Source: a virus
IMG/VR virus record: IMGVR_UViG_3300037847_003385
Coordinates: 1-33,982 of that record
Length of the DNA stretch: 33,982 nt
Strand: one strand, 5' to 3'
Shown: positions 22,735 through 30,303 of the stretch, one piece after another
How positions within the stretch are numbered: the stretch's first letter is position 1
How the letters are laid out: every line of letters begins with the position of its first letter
Translations under genes and position numbers: made by a program
The notes under the pieces: model-generated
Told to the model about the DNA's origin: nothing
Seen by the model: only the letters and a program-made list of their open reading frames with translations
The model's database searches: none

Positions 22735-22754
22735 GGGGCCGGCGAACCGGCCCC
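22735..22754 (-). terminator. GC-rich hairpin between decoration and tail genes
   Basis: A perfect 8-bp stem (GGGGCCGG/CCGGCCCC) with a four-base loop that reads TTCG on the minus strand, a very stable RNA tetraloop. No U-run follows, so it is more likely an attenuator or RNA-processing/stability element that sets a step-down between highly expressed capsid genes and tail genes than a full terminator. Confidence 0.5.
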
Positions 22755-22761
22755 GCATTGT

Positions 22762-23043
22762 TTAGTCGCTATCAGTCTGGCTGATAGTGGTGCCGTCAGA
22801 AATATCGACCACGCCTGATGCGTTTGACACAACAGTGTGGATCGAAGACGCAAGGGTGCCGCCGGTAGAGGTTACCGAGATGATAACGTCACCGACTGAC
22901 ACATCCTCTGACACGTCGTTGAAGTAGCCAGACGCATCAATGGTTCCCACAGCGTCAGTCGTCGTATAGGTGAACAACTGAGGAGCGGTGCCTTTCTTGG
23001 CTTGGCCGCCGATTGTATTCCAGCCTGCTCGTGCAAAAGCCAT
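22762..23043 (-). CDS. Head decoration or fibre-like structural protein
   Basis: 93 aa. The start MAFARAGWNTIGGQAKKGTA then PQLFTYTTTDAVGTID and GYFND matches a small protein family found directly after the capsid gene in many podoviruses and siphoviruses, generally virion-associated. The C-terminal half is beta-rich (VGDVIISVTSTGG). It is probably a capsid cement or surface protein. It starts 12 bp after the capsid stop. Confidence 0.78.
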   Translation of the reverse strand: MAFARAGWNTIGGQAKKGTAPQLFTYTTTDAVGTIDASGYFNDVSEDVSVGDVIISVTSTGGTLASSIHTVVSNASGVVDISDGTTISQTDSD

Positions 23044-23055
23044 CTGTCAGCCCTC

Positions 23056-23907
23056 CTAGCTTTCGTCCATGACGACATCAACGATGCCATCGGTGTCGAT
23101 TGCAACTGCGCCCATTGACAACATTGCTGTTACCAGGAATGAGGTCTTTTCTGGGACGTAATTGATTTCTGTTTTCGGTGCGATACCGACAGCCACACCC
23201 AAGGCGCTGCGGTGGAACGCAAAGCCGGTGCGGTCGTTGGTGGACAGCGGCAGGCCGCCCTCATCACGGTCTCCAATAATATGGAACTGGAACCCGGTCA
23301 TCGATGTCACCTGGCCGGTAACAAGATGCTTGAGTTGGGCAAAATCTGCCGAAACTGCACGCTCATCGCCCAGCAATCCAGCCAGGTTGTTGGCGTGGAT
23401 TACAAAGTGACGATCCGTTGCCGGTACGTTTTTCGCATCCAGCGCCTTCTTGGCCGCGATGATCTTTCCCATGTTCAGGTTTGATGCGGTAGCCGAGCCA
23501 CTGGTGACCACGGTCTTAGCGACAGTAGAGCCAGCAGATGCAGCATTGAGGGCATCAATTATGATCTGGTCCTCACGGCGGCCAATGGCGTTACCCACGA
23601 CCTGTGCCAGCTCCTGACGCTCGTCAAAGTTGACTTTGGCCTGATTGAACACGTCCGAATATTCAGCGGCCACAAAATCAGTAAGCGTACAGCTTACCTG
23701 AGAAAATGCAGCGTTGATCGGCACGACATCGGTAGCAGGGGTGCGCTCAGACGCCTGACCCTTACCGACCTTCGGGAACTTGACGGTATCACCGACAACC
23801 CCGGTGCGCGTCCGCGCAGCTCCGCGAAGCACGGCAGCGGCTTGGTAAGCCTGATGCACCTCTGCTTCAAAAAGCTGAACAAACGCTGGAGAGAGATTTG
23901 TTGACAT
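23056..23907 (-). CDS. Major capsid protein
   Basis: 283 aa from ATG 23907, with GGAG eight bases upstream; an ORF start at 23934 is not supported by a ribosome site. The N-terminal segment is the expected helix (PAFVQLFEAEVHQAYQ), followed by VGDTVKFPKVGKGQASERTP and the FVAAEYSDVFNQAKVNFDER and GNAIGRREDQIIIDAL spine-helix region of T7-like HK97-fold capsid proteins. It assembles with the scaffold encoded just before it. It is preceded by its own terminator, promoter-like region and folded leader, consistent with separate high-level control. Confidence 0.9.
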   Translation of the reverse strand: MSTNLSPAFVQLFEAEVHQAYQAAAVLRGAARTRTGVVGDTVKFPKVGKGQASERTPATDVVPINAAFSQVSCTLTDFVAAEYSDVFNQAKVNFDERQELAQVVGNAIGRREDQIIIDALNAASAGSTVAKTVVTSGSATASNLNMGKIIAAKKALDAKNVPATDRHFVIHANNLAGLLGDERAVSADFAQLKHLVTGQVTSMTGFQFHIIGDRDEGGLPLSTNDRTGFAFHRSALGVAVGIAPKTEINYVPEKTSFLVTAMLSMGAVAIDTDGIVDVVMDES

Positions 23908-24056
23908 GACTGTCACTCCATTGATTGAACACACAAGATTTTCGCCTTGCGGGTTGTCGGGAGTGATCCCGGCCCTGGCTTACGCGAACGTCGCGCACGG
24001 TCTATTCCTAGACGCCAGACCGGCCCTTTCGGGTTATCAGTCAATTATTCTATGAC
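23908..24056 (-). ncRNA. Folded 5' leader of the capsid mRNA (candidate cis-regulatory RNA)
   Basis: In a gene-free 150-bp stretch, a three-way junction can be drawn by hand. Closing stem: 23971-23979 with 24014-24025 (CTGGC/GCCAG plus GGCC/GGCC, 3-base bulge). Hairpins inside: CGCGA/TCGCG (23983-23995) and GTCTA/TAGAC (24000-24013), the latter with a GGAA tetraloop on the transcript. A further hairpin, CGGGA/TCCCG, is at 23958-23971. Near-identical words AACCCGAAAGG and AACCCGCAAGG flank the fold (24035-24025 and 23955-23945). An alternative pairing (CGGTCT/AGACCG, 23998-24022) competes with the first. Function unknown; it could set capsid translation or mRNA stability. Confidence 0.45.
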
Positions 24057-24080
24057 ACACAACCTGGAGGTTGTAAATAC
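24045..24080 (-). promoter_or_regulatory. Possible capsid-operon promoter overlapped by an iteron-like element
   Basis: On the minus strand TTTACA (24077-24072) and TAGAAT (24052-24047) resemble sigma70 boxes, though the 19-bp spacer is long. Over the -35 side lies ACAACCTGGAGGTTGTA (24059-24075), a palindrome (ACAACCT/AGGTTGT) matching the initiator iterons at 15 of 20 positions (24057-24076). Its position just after a terminator and before the capsid leader supports a regulated promoter. Confidence 0.5.
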
Positions 24081-24118
24081 TCCTGCCGCTACATTTGGTG
24101 TTTGCACACAAAAATGGT

Positions 24119-24159
24119 GGAGGGGGCGGGAAAACTACAGGGAAAAACCCACCCCCTCC
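24119..24159 (-). terminator. Rho-independent terminator after the scaffold gene
   Basis: GGAGGGGGCGGG (24119-24130) pairs with CCCACCCCCTCC (24148-24159), a 12-bp stem with one mismatch and a 17-base loop. Reading leftward the stem is followed by ACCATTTTTGTG, a five-T run. It lies 28 bp after the scaffold stop and should end the terminase-portal-scaffold transcript. Confidence 0.8.
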
Positions 24160-24186
24160 AAAGTGGCCCTGACGGGCTAGGAGGAA

Positions 24187-25017
24187 TTAGTTTCCGGCGG
24201 CGTAGCGTCTCTCGAAAAGAGTTTCGACGTTGGCGCGATACCAGGTCGGATCGCTGGCGCGGGGGTCTTTCATAAGCTCCTGGACCTTGGCATCAAAGTC
24301 TTCTTTGCTCTCACCAGCCTCGGCCACGTCATTGACCGGCATCTTGGCCAAGTCACCTGTCATGGCGCGGACCTTCTGCATCAGTATCTGACCCGTGGCA
24401 GTGCCACCCCAGACATTCAGCTCCTGGCGCATCTCTTCTGAAATGATGCCCCGACGCAGCAAGCCATCGGCCCAGCCGATATTTGACTTGATGATAGCCT
24501 CAGCTTGCGGACCTAATGCTTCCATTTCGTTCTGAACATTGGTCTGCATTTCAACGCCGGCCTCACCAGCAATGCTGGTTATAGTTTCTGCCAGCTCGGA
24601 GAACGCCGCCTGGTTGATGCCGTATTTCTGCGCCCATTCGCGGTAGCTACTGACGACCGGGTCATCAGCTTCATAGCCGGCCTCGGTCAGCGCGGTCATA
24701 TCATACTCGCCATTCTCTGGCGCTTTGTGTTCGCCGTGATGAAACTTTTGCTCCAGCTCCTTCTGGCTTTTGGCCATGCCTTCTAGGTCAGGGCCGTCCT
24801 TTTCATCCCAGTGCTTACTGGGGAACCATTCGGGACGTTCATAGATGATGTCCTCATCATCATCACCGGCGGCTTCTTGCTCCGCGCCTTCAAGGTGCGG
24901 CATCGCTTCGGGTTCTTGGTTGGCCTCTTCTTCGAGCGTCACGCTGGCCATCAAACCGTCAGGAGCCGGGCTTTCAACCGGTTGTTCCTGGGGCTGCTGG
25001 TTCTCATCTTGGCTCAT
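24187..25017 (-). CDS. Scaffolding protein (T7 gp9-like)
   Basis: 276 aa, strongly acidic at the N-terminus (EQEAAGDDDEDIIYE) with the conserved start of the ordered part (RPEWFPSKHWDEKDGPDLEG, KSQKELEQKF). The remainder is helical. Such proteins guide capsid assembly and leave before DNA enters. Its place between portal and capsid genes fits. The 5' end overlaps the Bbp19-like gene by 14 bp. Confidence 0.88.
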   Translation of the reverse strand: MSQDENQQPQEQPVESPAPDGLMASVTLEEEANQEPEAMPHLEGAEQEAAGDDDEDIIYERPEWFPSKHWDEKDGPDLEGMAKSQKELEQKFHHGEHKAPENGEYDMTALTEAGYEADDPVVSSYREWAQKYGINQAAFSELAETITSIAGEAGVEMQTNVQNEMEALGPQAEAIIKSNIGWADGLLRRGIISEEMRQELNVWGGTATGQILMQKVRAMTGDLAKMPVNDVAEAGESKEDFDAKVQELMKDPRASDPTWYRANVETLFERRYAAGN

Positions 25018-25303
25018 TTGCTCTCTTTATCCTCTGTTCGATTTCACGGTAGATGCTGTTTTGTCCTTCACGCGCATAGCCAAATGATGGCTCCGCGCCC
25101 GGCACCCAGGCCGGCTGGTCTACGGTGATGGCTTTCAGATGGGCCAGCACTTTCTTGCCGGCCTCGGTGTCAAAGGTGCGTTTAAACACGATGTCGAGAT
25201 CGCGCTGTAGATTCACGTCATGAATGACAATCGGCGCATCGTCGGTCTCTAGGCCATCCCATCCGGGCGCATTGATAGACCTGATCTTGTCGGCTTGGTT
25301 CAT
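25004..25303 (-). CDS. Bbp19-like phage protein
   Basis: 99 aa with the pattern of the Bbp19 family found between portal and scaffold in podoviruses: DIVFKRTFDTEAGKKVLAHL, a PGAEPSFGYAREGQNSIY segment and a final helix (REIEQRIKRA). Function not established; possibly a packaging or head-assembly accessory. Overlaps the portal stop by 4 bp. Confidence 0.75.
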   Translation of the reverse strand: MNQADKIRSINAPGWDGLETDDAPIVIHDVNLQRDLDIVFKRTFDTEAGKKVLAHLKAITVDQPAWVPGAEPSFGYAREGQNSIYREIEQRIKRANEPR

Positions 25304-26844
25304 TCAGCTACTTCCTGCATGGGCAGCTCGACGCCTTGCGCCTGGGCTGCGGCCTGGGCGGCCTGCATCATCTGTTGTTGGATTGCTTGACGTTCCTGCG
25401 GTGTGGTGCGGAGCTGGGCCGGGATGCCGAGCTGGTCAGCCACATAATCACCGATAGCGTCCATCTTAATCAGCGTCTGGCCCATTGGTCCGAGCTGTTG
25501 GGCGATCTGCATGAACTGCAAGACCTCGTTGATCTTCTCGGCATTATTCGCCATTGCCAGTGGGCTGATCGGCACTACGGTCACTTGCAGGCCGTTTACC
25601 TTCAGCGGCAGATCGATCATGCCCATCTCGTCCATCAGCTCTAGGGTCCGGCGCACGATGGGGAACATGGTTTCACTTATGAGTCTGCCAAAGGCACTGC
25701 CCAGGTTCTGTGATAGCTCAGACAGCTTTGCGTTAATTTCCGTAGCCGACCGGGCGCTCATGTTCTCCGGTGCCAGGCTTTCATCCAGCAGCGTTTTCTT
25801 GATGTTGGTGCGAAGATCGTTGCTCACGATCTGCGAGAGGTTGGCATCGCCGGAACGGGGCAGGGGAGCTAGTGACGGGCCACGCGGCCCACCATTCGAG
25901 CTGACGCCAATGACAGCGCCCGGCACAATGCTGATCGTCTGCGGGTTCAGGACGCCGTCATCGACCGCCGTGAACACACCGCCGATAGATATGCTGGCAT
26001 TTTTTAGAGTTAATTCAACGACTTTATTCAATGTCTTAATGTCAGGTAGAGCATAGAGAACCGGCCCCCGGCCATACCGTTCATTTGACGCTTTCATGTA
26101 GCGGCTGATCACCCAGGGAAAGCTCTTGAGCTGGCGGTGTAGGATTCGATCATCGCCCTCATGGGTGACGATACAGTAATGGATCACGCCATCGATGGTG
26201 TAGGTGGCCTCAAGCAGCTCGACGTTCTCGGTCGGGTCTTCTTCATATTTTTTGACTAGGCTATCCGGGATGTTGGCATCCGGGAACTCTAGCTGGATCA
26301 GCCGAAACGGGCGCTTGAACCGGCGGTAGACGGTATCGACCGAGCCGTTTGGCCCTTCCTCGAAGGTGATGTGATAGGACGGGATCGCGGTGTAGCGGAT
26401 CGGGGTGACATCATCACCCGGCTGTATCAGCATCACTGCCGTGCCGACCGCCAGGTCTAGCAGGAACTCGCCCATCGCCAGGTCAAAGCCTGACTGGTTC
26501 ATGATGCCGAACATACGGTCAGAATAGAAATCCAGCGCCTGCTGGGCCTGGACCTTTTCGTTAGCGGGGATTTCGTTGCCCGGCTCTAGCCGGCACCAGG
26601 ACCGCTGCGGAGGGAACAGACTGGACTGGATACGGTTCGCGAACCGGGCAGTGCTATGAATCGCGGTGCTGTCGAAGACGCGCTTCATCTTGTTTTGGCC
26701 AGGGACATCGCCCTCGTAGTAGCCGTCATAGAGGTTCCGCATGGGCAGCGCATATTCATACGCTTCCTCATAAATGCTGCGCCATTGCTCTTTGTGCGTC
26801 TGAGCCTTCTTGTAGCGGCGCTTGATCTCTTTGACTTCTAGCAT
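25300..26844 (-). CDS. Portal (head-to-tail connector) protein, T7 gp8-like
   Basis: 514 aa. Diagnostic blocks are the start (RYKKAQTHKEQWRSIYEEAY, YALPMRNL), FDSTAIHSTARFANRIQSSL, GRGPVLYALPDIKTLN and LAPENMSARSATEINAKL in the helical stem. The C-terminus is Gln/Ala-rich (QQQMMQAAQAAAQAQGVELP). It forms the dodecameric ring at one vertex through which terminase pumps DNA. Length is close to T7 gp8 (536 aa). Confidence 0.95.
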   Translation of the reverse strand: MLEVKEIKRRYKKAQTHKEQWRSIYEEAYEYALPMRNLYDGYYEGDVPGQNKMKRVFDSTAIHSTARFANRIQSSLFPPQRSWCRLEPGNEIPANEKVQAQQALDFYSDRMFGIMNQSGFDLAMGEFLLDLAVGTAVMLIQPGDDVTPIRYTAIPSYHITFEEGPNGSVDTVYRRFKRPFRLIQLEFPDANIPDSLVKKYEEDPTENVELLEATYTIDGVIHYCIVTHEGDDRILHRQLKSFPWVISRYMKASNERYGRGPVLYALPDIKTLNKVVELTLKNASISIGGVFTAVDDGVLNPQTISIVPGAVIGVSSNGGPRGPSLAPLPRSGDANLSQIVSNDLRTNIKKTLLDESLAPENMSARSATEINAKLSELSQNLGSAFGRLISETMFPIVRRTLELMDEMGMIDLPLKVNGLQVTVVPISPLAMANNAEKINEVLQFMQIAQQLGPMGQTLIKMDAIGDYVADQLGIPAQLRTTPQERQAIQQQMMQAAQAAAQAQGVELPMQEVAE

Positions 26845-26996
26845 TAGTCGCCGACCTTTTTCTGGGCTTGCTTGTGAGCCTCAGTGAATGTTTTGCCCTG
26901 CTTCATAAGGCTGGTCATCAGCCGCATATGGCGCGGCGTATGGTGCTTTGAATGCTTTTTCATCGTGGTCTTCTGCCGTTTGGTCAGCTCTGCCAT
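26844..26996 (-). CDS. 50-aa basic phage protein before the portal
   Basis: Starts at ATG 26996 and ends by overlapping the portal start by one base (TAATG). The sequence begins MAELTKRQKTTMKKHSKHH and continues HMRLMTSLMKQGKTFTEAHK, a conserved pattern of tiny basic proteins that precede portal genes in marine phages. It is too short and too basic for an enzyme; it may bind nucleic acid. Gene spacing and conservation support it as real. Confidence 0.75.
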   Translation of the reverse strand: MAELTKRQKTTMKKHSKHHTPRHMRLMTSLMKQGKTFTEAHKQAQKKVGD

Positions 26997-26997
26997 G

Positions 26998-27300
26998 TCA
27001 CGCCTGCTTGTTCCGATTGCAAAAATTTCGGGCGGCTTCTACTGAACCAAAGCCCCAGGCTTTGAGAGCCAGAGCCTTACGGGTGGGCCGGCCTTTATCG
27101 TCTTTCATCGGGCCGTCCATCCCCGCAAACCTACAGGCAAATGAAACTCTTCGCGGCGAGGTGCCAGATGACAGGGGGCGCTTGAGGTTGGAGCCTTCAG
27201 TGCGCTTGAAATGCTTGCGCCCAGCTTCATTCAGGCCACCGCTGGGGTTCTGGTGGCGTTTAGCTACCATATCCCTTAGCCGTCGCTTTCTTCTTGCCAA
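26998..27300 (-). CDS. DUF6321-like phage protein
   Basis: 100 aa from TTG 27300, with AAGGAG four bases upstream; an ATG at 27270 has its only purine-rich tract too close and would give 90 aa. The family core is PSGGLNEAGRKHFKRTEGSN, SPRRVSFACRFAGMDGP, and PTRKALALKAWGFGS, which places it in a family of small basic phage proteins (DUF6321). Function unknown. It overlaps the 42-aa gene and ends one base before the 50-aa gene starts. Confidence 0.75.
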   Translation of the reverse strand: MARRKRRLRDMVAKRHQNPSGGLNEAGRKHFKRTEGSNLKRPLSSGTSPRRVSFACRFAGMDGPMKDDKGRPTRKALALKAWGFGSVEAARNFCNRNKQA

Positions 27301-27388
27301 ACTTCTCCTTGGCCGCCTTGCGAAGAGCTGTCGTCTTGCTGTTCATCTTGCTGGCCATCGGTCTCTTCTTCCCGTAGTGTCCCGGCAT
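27260..27388 (-). CDS. 42-aa basic phage peptide (MPGHYGKK family)
   Basis: Starts at ATG 27388 with GGAG seven bases upstream. The product begins MPGHYGKKRP and is then Lys-rich (ALRKAAKEKFGKKKATAKGY). Short proteins with the PGHYGKK start are common beside terminase and portal genes in other phages. It overlaps the 51-aa ORF (27276-27431) in another frame and the DUF6321-like gene by 41 bp, a rare three-gene overlap. Confidence 0.65.
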   Translation of the reverse strand: MPGHYGKKRPMASKMNSKTTALRKAAKEKFGKKKATAKGYGS

Positions 27389-27431
27389 TTTTCGGCTCCG
27401 TAAATTTTGGGTTGCGGATAAAGCGGCGCAT
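27276..27431 (-). CDS. 51-aa acidic peptide, overlaps the 42-aa gene
   Basis: Starts at ATG 27431, overlapping the stop of the 86-aa gene by one base (TGATG) with GAGGGG just upstream. The N-terminus is basic (MRRFIRNPKFTEPKNAGTL) and the rest is acidic and Gln-rich (REEETDGQQDEQQDDSSSQG). Most of it lies in a different frame over the 42-aa gene, so one of the two could be spurious. The good start signal favours translation of both. Confidence 0.5.
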   Translation of the reverse strand: MRRFIRNPKFTEPKNAGTLREEETDGQQDEQQDDSSSQGGQGEVWQEESDG

Positions 27432-27691
27432 CAGCCCCTCGGATTGCGGCCAGCGCCTAAAACATTTTTGAGAACATCACGGCTGGTATCGCCGGCGACT
27501 ACGCCGGGGGCCATCAGGTTAGCTCGGCGCGTCCGTCCGGTTCCTCTGCCCCTAGCCCTAGCCCGTGCTTTAACACGGCGGCCGGTTTCTTGTTCTTCGG
27601 CGGCCACTACTTCTTCCTGCTGCACAATATTTTCCTCTACAGCGGGTGGAGGTGGCGGTGCTGGTTTAGGCCGGCTAAAAAGGTTACCCAT
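27431..27691 (-). CDS. Proline- and arginine-rich phage protein
   Basis: 86 aa from ATG 27691; upstream in-frame codons lie inside the GNAT gene. The start MGNLFSRPKPAPPPPP is followed by an acidic segment (VEENIVQQEEVVAAEEQE) and an Arg-rich stretch (RRVKARARARGRGTGRTRR) before a short end (DTSRDVLKNVLGAGRNPRG). Similar short proteins follow terminase in other podoviruses; role unknown, though the basic stretch suggests nucleic-acid contact. Overlaps the GNAT gene by 8 bp. Confidence 0.72.
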   Translation of the reverse strand: MGNLFSRPKPAPPPPPAVEENIVQQEEVVAAEEQETGRRVKARARARGRGTGRTRRANLMAPGVVAGDTSRDVLKNVLGAGRNPRG

Positions 27692-28181
27692 CAAAGTACC
27701 TCGCATACATGTGATAGTCAGAACCGTCCGGCCCGTAATGTCGCAACAGACCTTCCTTCTGAAAATAACAGCGTTGCGCCCAGCGATCTGCCCGAACATT
27801 CGCCGAATGAACAGTGAACTGTAGCCGTTTCGTTCCCATCTTGGCGGCGGCATGCTCGAAAAATGCCAAGGATGCCCGATGCAGGGCGACGGTCTTTTTG
27901 CTGATCTCTGGCGACGGCATGAGCCACATCTCACAGTTCCCCGGCCAAAGCTGAAAAATGCCGAACTGCGCCGTAATCACGCCATTGCAGACAACCGTAA
28001 AGGCATGGCCGGCCTCGGCATAGGCTTTGAGATATTCCTTGTAACCACTCATCAGATCGATGTTGGCCCGGTCAAACTCATTCAGCTCGGCATGATACAA
28101 GTGATAGACCGACCACGGGATCACCCGGTTCCGAGGCAGGTCCATACGCATGACTGCGTTCAGCTCATCAAGCGAAAACAT
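27684..28181 (-). CDS. GNAT-like acetyltransferase family protein
   Basis: 165 aa. The fold pattern of GNAT proteins can be followed: substrate strands (FTVVCNGVITAQFGIFQLWP), EMWLMPSPEISKK, a helix (VALHRASLAFFEHAAAKMG) and the last strands (KRLQFTVHSANVRADRWAQR). The acetyl-CoA-binding Q/RxxGxG/A loop is not obvious, so activity is unproven. Proteins of this type accompany terminase genes in many T7-like phages; targets are unknown. Overlaps terminase by 14 bp. Confidence 0.78.
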   Translation of the reverse strand: MFSLDELNAVMRMDLPRNRVIPWSVYHLYHAELNEFDRANIDLMSGYKEYLKAYAEAGHAFTVVCNGVITAQFGIFQLWPGNCEMWLMPSPEISKKTVALHRASLAFFEHAAAKMGTKRLQFTVHSANVRADRWAQRCYFQKEGLLRHYGPDGSDYHMYARYFDG

Positions 28182-29688
28182 CGAAGTCTAGCACCTTGGC
28201 CTGTACCGGCTTGCCGCCCATAGGCTGCGCCCGTTTCGTCATGATCTTATGCTCCGAACCCAGCAAGCAGTAGCCGGCGGCATCCCCGACGTGTGAATGC
28301 TCATTCTTGTTGGGGCTGTCCTTGAACCGCTCCTGGCCAGCACCAATCGCCACCCGTTTGAAATGGTAGCCGCCGCCCAGGCTTTTGCGCAGGCGCATGC
28401 ACTTACGATCAATCATGAAGCCCGGCTTGCCCTCAATCAGCCGGCCCATCGGTATCGCTAGGGCTTCACGCCGGGTCCGAAACTCATTGGTCGCCGTCGG
28501 CCTAGCCAGCATGCCGTGCGTCTTCAGGTGATCAAAGGCCGTCGTCTCGAATATCTGGTCCCGCTGTTGACCGGCCGGGTCTCCCCAGATCAGCACCTGG
28601 TAGCGCGGAAAGAATGTCTCCAGCTCGGACTTCAGCATCGAACAGAACCGCTCCAGGCCCATATCGAAGCTCACCAATTCATGCAGGACATTCCAGCGCC
28701 CATTCGGTAATCGCTGGGCAAACACGGCAGCCGGCGTCAAACCAAAGTCGAGGCCCACATGGACCGGCAGATTCTCAATCGGCTCCAGGTCATCAGCCAT
28801 CATGGCATCATTGTATTCAGGCCAAACCGGCCGGCCCTCCTGAACGAACGTATATTCGCCCTTCGCATAGCACCTGATCCAGTCGAGGTTCTTGCCGCCC
28901 AGGAGCTGGTCATAGTAGCCCGTCGGCAGGTTCTTCAGGTTCTCAGCCTTCGGGTTGGTCTGCCACCATTTGCCGGCCTGGTGGGTATAGCCCTGGGCTT
29001 CAGGCATCTCCTCGGGCAGCTCCTCTAGCGGCACCTCCAAGATGCCGCCCGGCTGACGAAAGAACTCCCATTTGAACCGGCCCGTCGGCGTCTCCTTTTC
29101 AGCCAGCCGATACCACCAGTGATCATCATCACAAGGGTTCGTGTCCATGATTACACCGCGCCAGCTAGGCCCACCATCAGCCTTGGAAGGGAACCGGCCT
29201 ACGCGGTGGGTCAAGGCATCAATGATTGCCCTTGGCAGCTCTCTCGCCTCATTCACCCACGCCCCGGTCAGCTCTAAGGACAAGACCTTCCGTTGGTCCT
29301 TCGGATCATCCAGGGCCAGGAAGATCACCTCCATATCAATCCCAGCGGCCCCGTCCCTAGGCGGCAGCTTGATATGGTGCGTAATCGGCGGCGCATACTT
29401 CACCGGCCCCCACGTGGCCTCCGGCAGCAGCTCCAGCCACGTCTTCAAGGTCGTCGTTCGCAGCATCGGGTGCGTATTACGGACAATCGCAAAACGCGAA
29501 TACTTGATGCCGTCACGCGGCGAGGGACGCTGTTGTACCGCCCTCCTGAATATCTCCGCACAGCAGGCATAGCTCTTGCCGCTGCCCACTGGCCCCATCA
29601 GCCCCCGGACAAACGCATCGCTGTTAAAGAACCCGGCCACCGTCGGGGCCGAGCTAAAATCCAGTTTAAGACCCTTTGGTTGTTCCAT
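28168..29688 (-). CDS. terL: Terminase large subunit
   Basis: 506 aa from ATG 29688. The ATPase domain has Walker A GPVGSGKS (residues 32-39) and a Walker B/catalytic Glu region (SLELTGAWVNEARE). A motif III-like VIMDTNPCDDDHWW follows. The C-terminal nuclease has its acidic residues in HVGLDFGLTP, LIWGDPAGQQ and HSHVGDAAGY, as in RNase H-fold terminase nucleases. It pumps DNA through the portal and cuts concatemers with TerS. The layout is that of podovirus/Sf6-like terminases. It overlaps the TerS gene by 23 bp. Confidence 0.95.
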   Translation of the reverse strand: MEQPKGLKLDFSSAPTVAGFFNSDAFVRGLMGPVGSGKSYACCAEIFRRAVQQRPSPRDGIKYSRFAIVRNTHPMLRTTTLKTWLELLPEATWGPVKYAPPITHHIKLPPRDGAAGIDMEVIFLALDDPKDQRKVLSLELTGAWVNEARELPRAIIDALTHRVGRFPSKADGGPSWRGVIMDTNPCDDDHWWYRLAEKETPTGRFKWEFFRQPGGILEVPLEELPEEMPEAQGYTHQAGKWWQTNPKAENLKNLPTGYYDQLLGGKNLDWIRCYAKGEYTFVQEGRPVWPEYNDAMMADDLEPIENLPVHVGLDFGLTPAAVFAQRLPNGRWNVLHELVSFDMGLERFCSMLKSELETFFPRYQVLIWGDPAGQQRDQIFETTAFDHLKTHGMLARPTATNEFRTRREALAIPMGRLIEGKPGFMIDRKCMRLRKSLGGGYHFKRVAIGAGQERFKDSPNKNEHSHVGDAAGYCLLGSEHKIMTKRAQPMGGKPVQAKVLDFDVFA

Positions 29689-30076
29689 CCTTGTCTCCCG
29701 GCATGACCATCTCAATCGCTACGACCGACGGCTTGTCGATCTCTTTCTCCTGGTCCAGCAGCCCGGCAATCTTTGCCGTCATCTGTAAGACCCGGACCTT
29801 GTCGATCAGCTCGACCTCTACCTGATCACCATTCCTGGTCGGCGTGATCTTGATCTTTTTTATCGCCGATAAGGCATGCTCCGGGATGTCATCAATGTCC
29901 TTCAGACGAACTGTGCCACCCTCAATGTCCACGACATCGGTGATCTTGGAGCTGACCAGACGCAGCATCTCCTCCGCCAGCGCATCCCGGTTGTCATAGA
30001 TGATCGATGAGCCACGAAGACGCTTCCTGATCTCACCCATCACCGGCGGCGGGTGCGGTACCTTGCGCCTACTCAT
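29666..30076 (-). CDS. terS: Terminase small subunit, lacking the usual N-terminal HTH
   Basis: 136 aa. Residues about 35-110 match the C-terminal half of Terminase_2 family small subunits: SSKITDVVDIEGGTVRLKDI, DIPEHALSAIKKIKITPT, and the DKVRVLQMTAKIAGL helix, the oligomerisation and terminase-contact region. The helix-turn-helix of ~45 residues normally found before this is missing; only a short basic start is present (RRKVPHPPPVMGEIRKRLRG). Position beside TerL supports the call. DNA recognition may therefore use the basic N-terminus or another protein. Confidence 0.82.
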   Translation of the reverse strand: MSRRKVPHPPPVMGEIRKRLRGSSIIYDNRDALAEEMLRLVSSKITDVVDIEGGTVRLKDIDDIPEHALSAIKKIKITPTRNGDQVEVELIDKVRVLQMTAKIAGLLDQEKEIDKPSVVAIEMVMPGDKDGTTKGS

Positions 30077-30303
30077 GAGAACGGATCACCCTGCGGTGCC
30101 ATCTGCGGGGCCGGCTGCTGACCACCATCATCCTCAAAGGCCCGGAGCCAGACCTCACCCTTCGCATCCGGTAACGGCAACGCATCCATCTTGATGCCTT
30201 TGATCTTGTCACCGTCCATGAACACCGAACCTAGCCTGATCCAGATCGGCTTCTCTCGGCCCTCAATCTCTTTGGCCTGGACTAAATTCATTCTCTTCGT
30301 CAT
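30073..30303 (-). CDS. Small phage protein with acidic, proline-rich tail
   Basis: 76 aa, AAAGGAAG about seven bases upstream. The core (KEIEGREKPIWIRLGSVFMD, then GIKMDALPLP and EVWLRAFEDD) looks like a compact beta-fold seen in small phage proteins. The tail is DDGGQQPAPQMAPQGDPFS. A Pro/Gln/Gly linker with an acidic-Phe ending recalls single-strand DNA-binding protein C-terminal tips, but the last residue after Phe is Ser and no OB-fold can be confirmed. Its start is the first after the 158-bp gap, and it overlaps TerS by 4 bp. Confidence 0.65.
   Translation of the reverse strand: MTKRMNLVQAKEIEGREKPIWIRLGSVFMDGDKIKGIKMDALPLPDAKGEVWLRAFEDDGGQQPAPQMAPQGDPFS

Noticed and set aside
24022-24042. 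Hammerhead-like CTGATAA...GAAA in the capsid leader
   Set aside because: The GAAA is the loop of a CCC/GGG hairpin, the CTGATGA core is not exact, and no stem I/III arrangement can be drawn.
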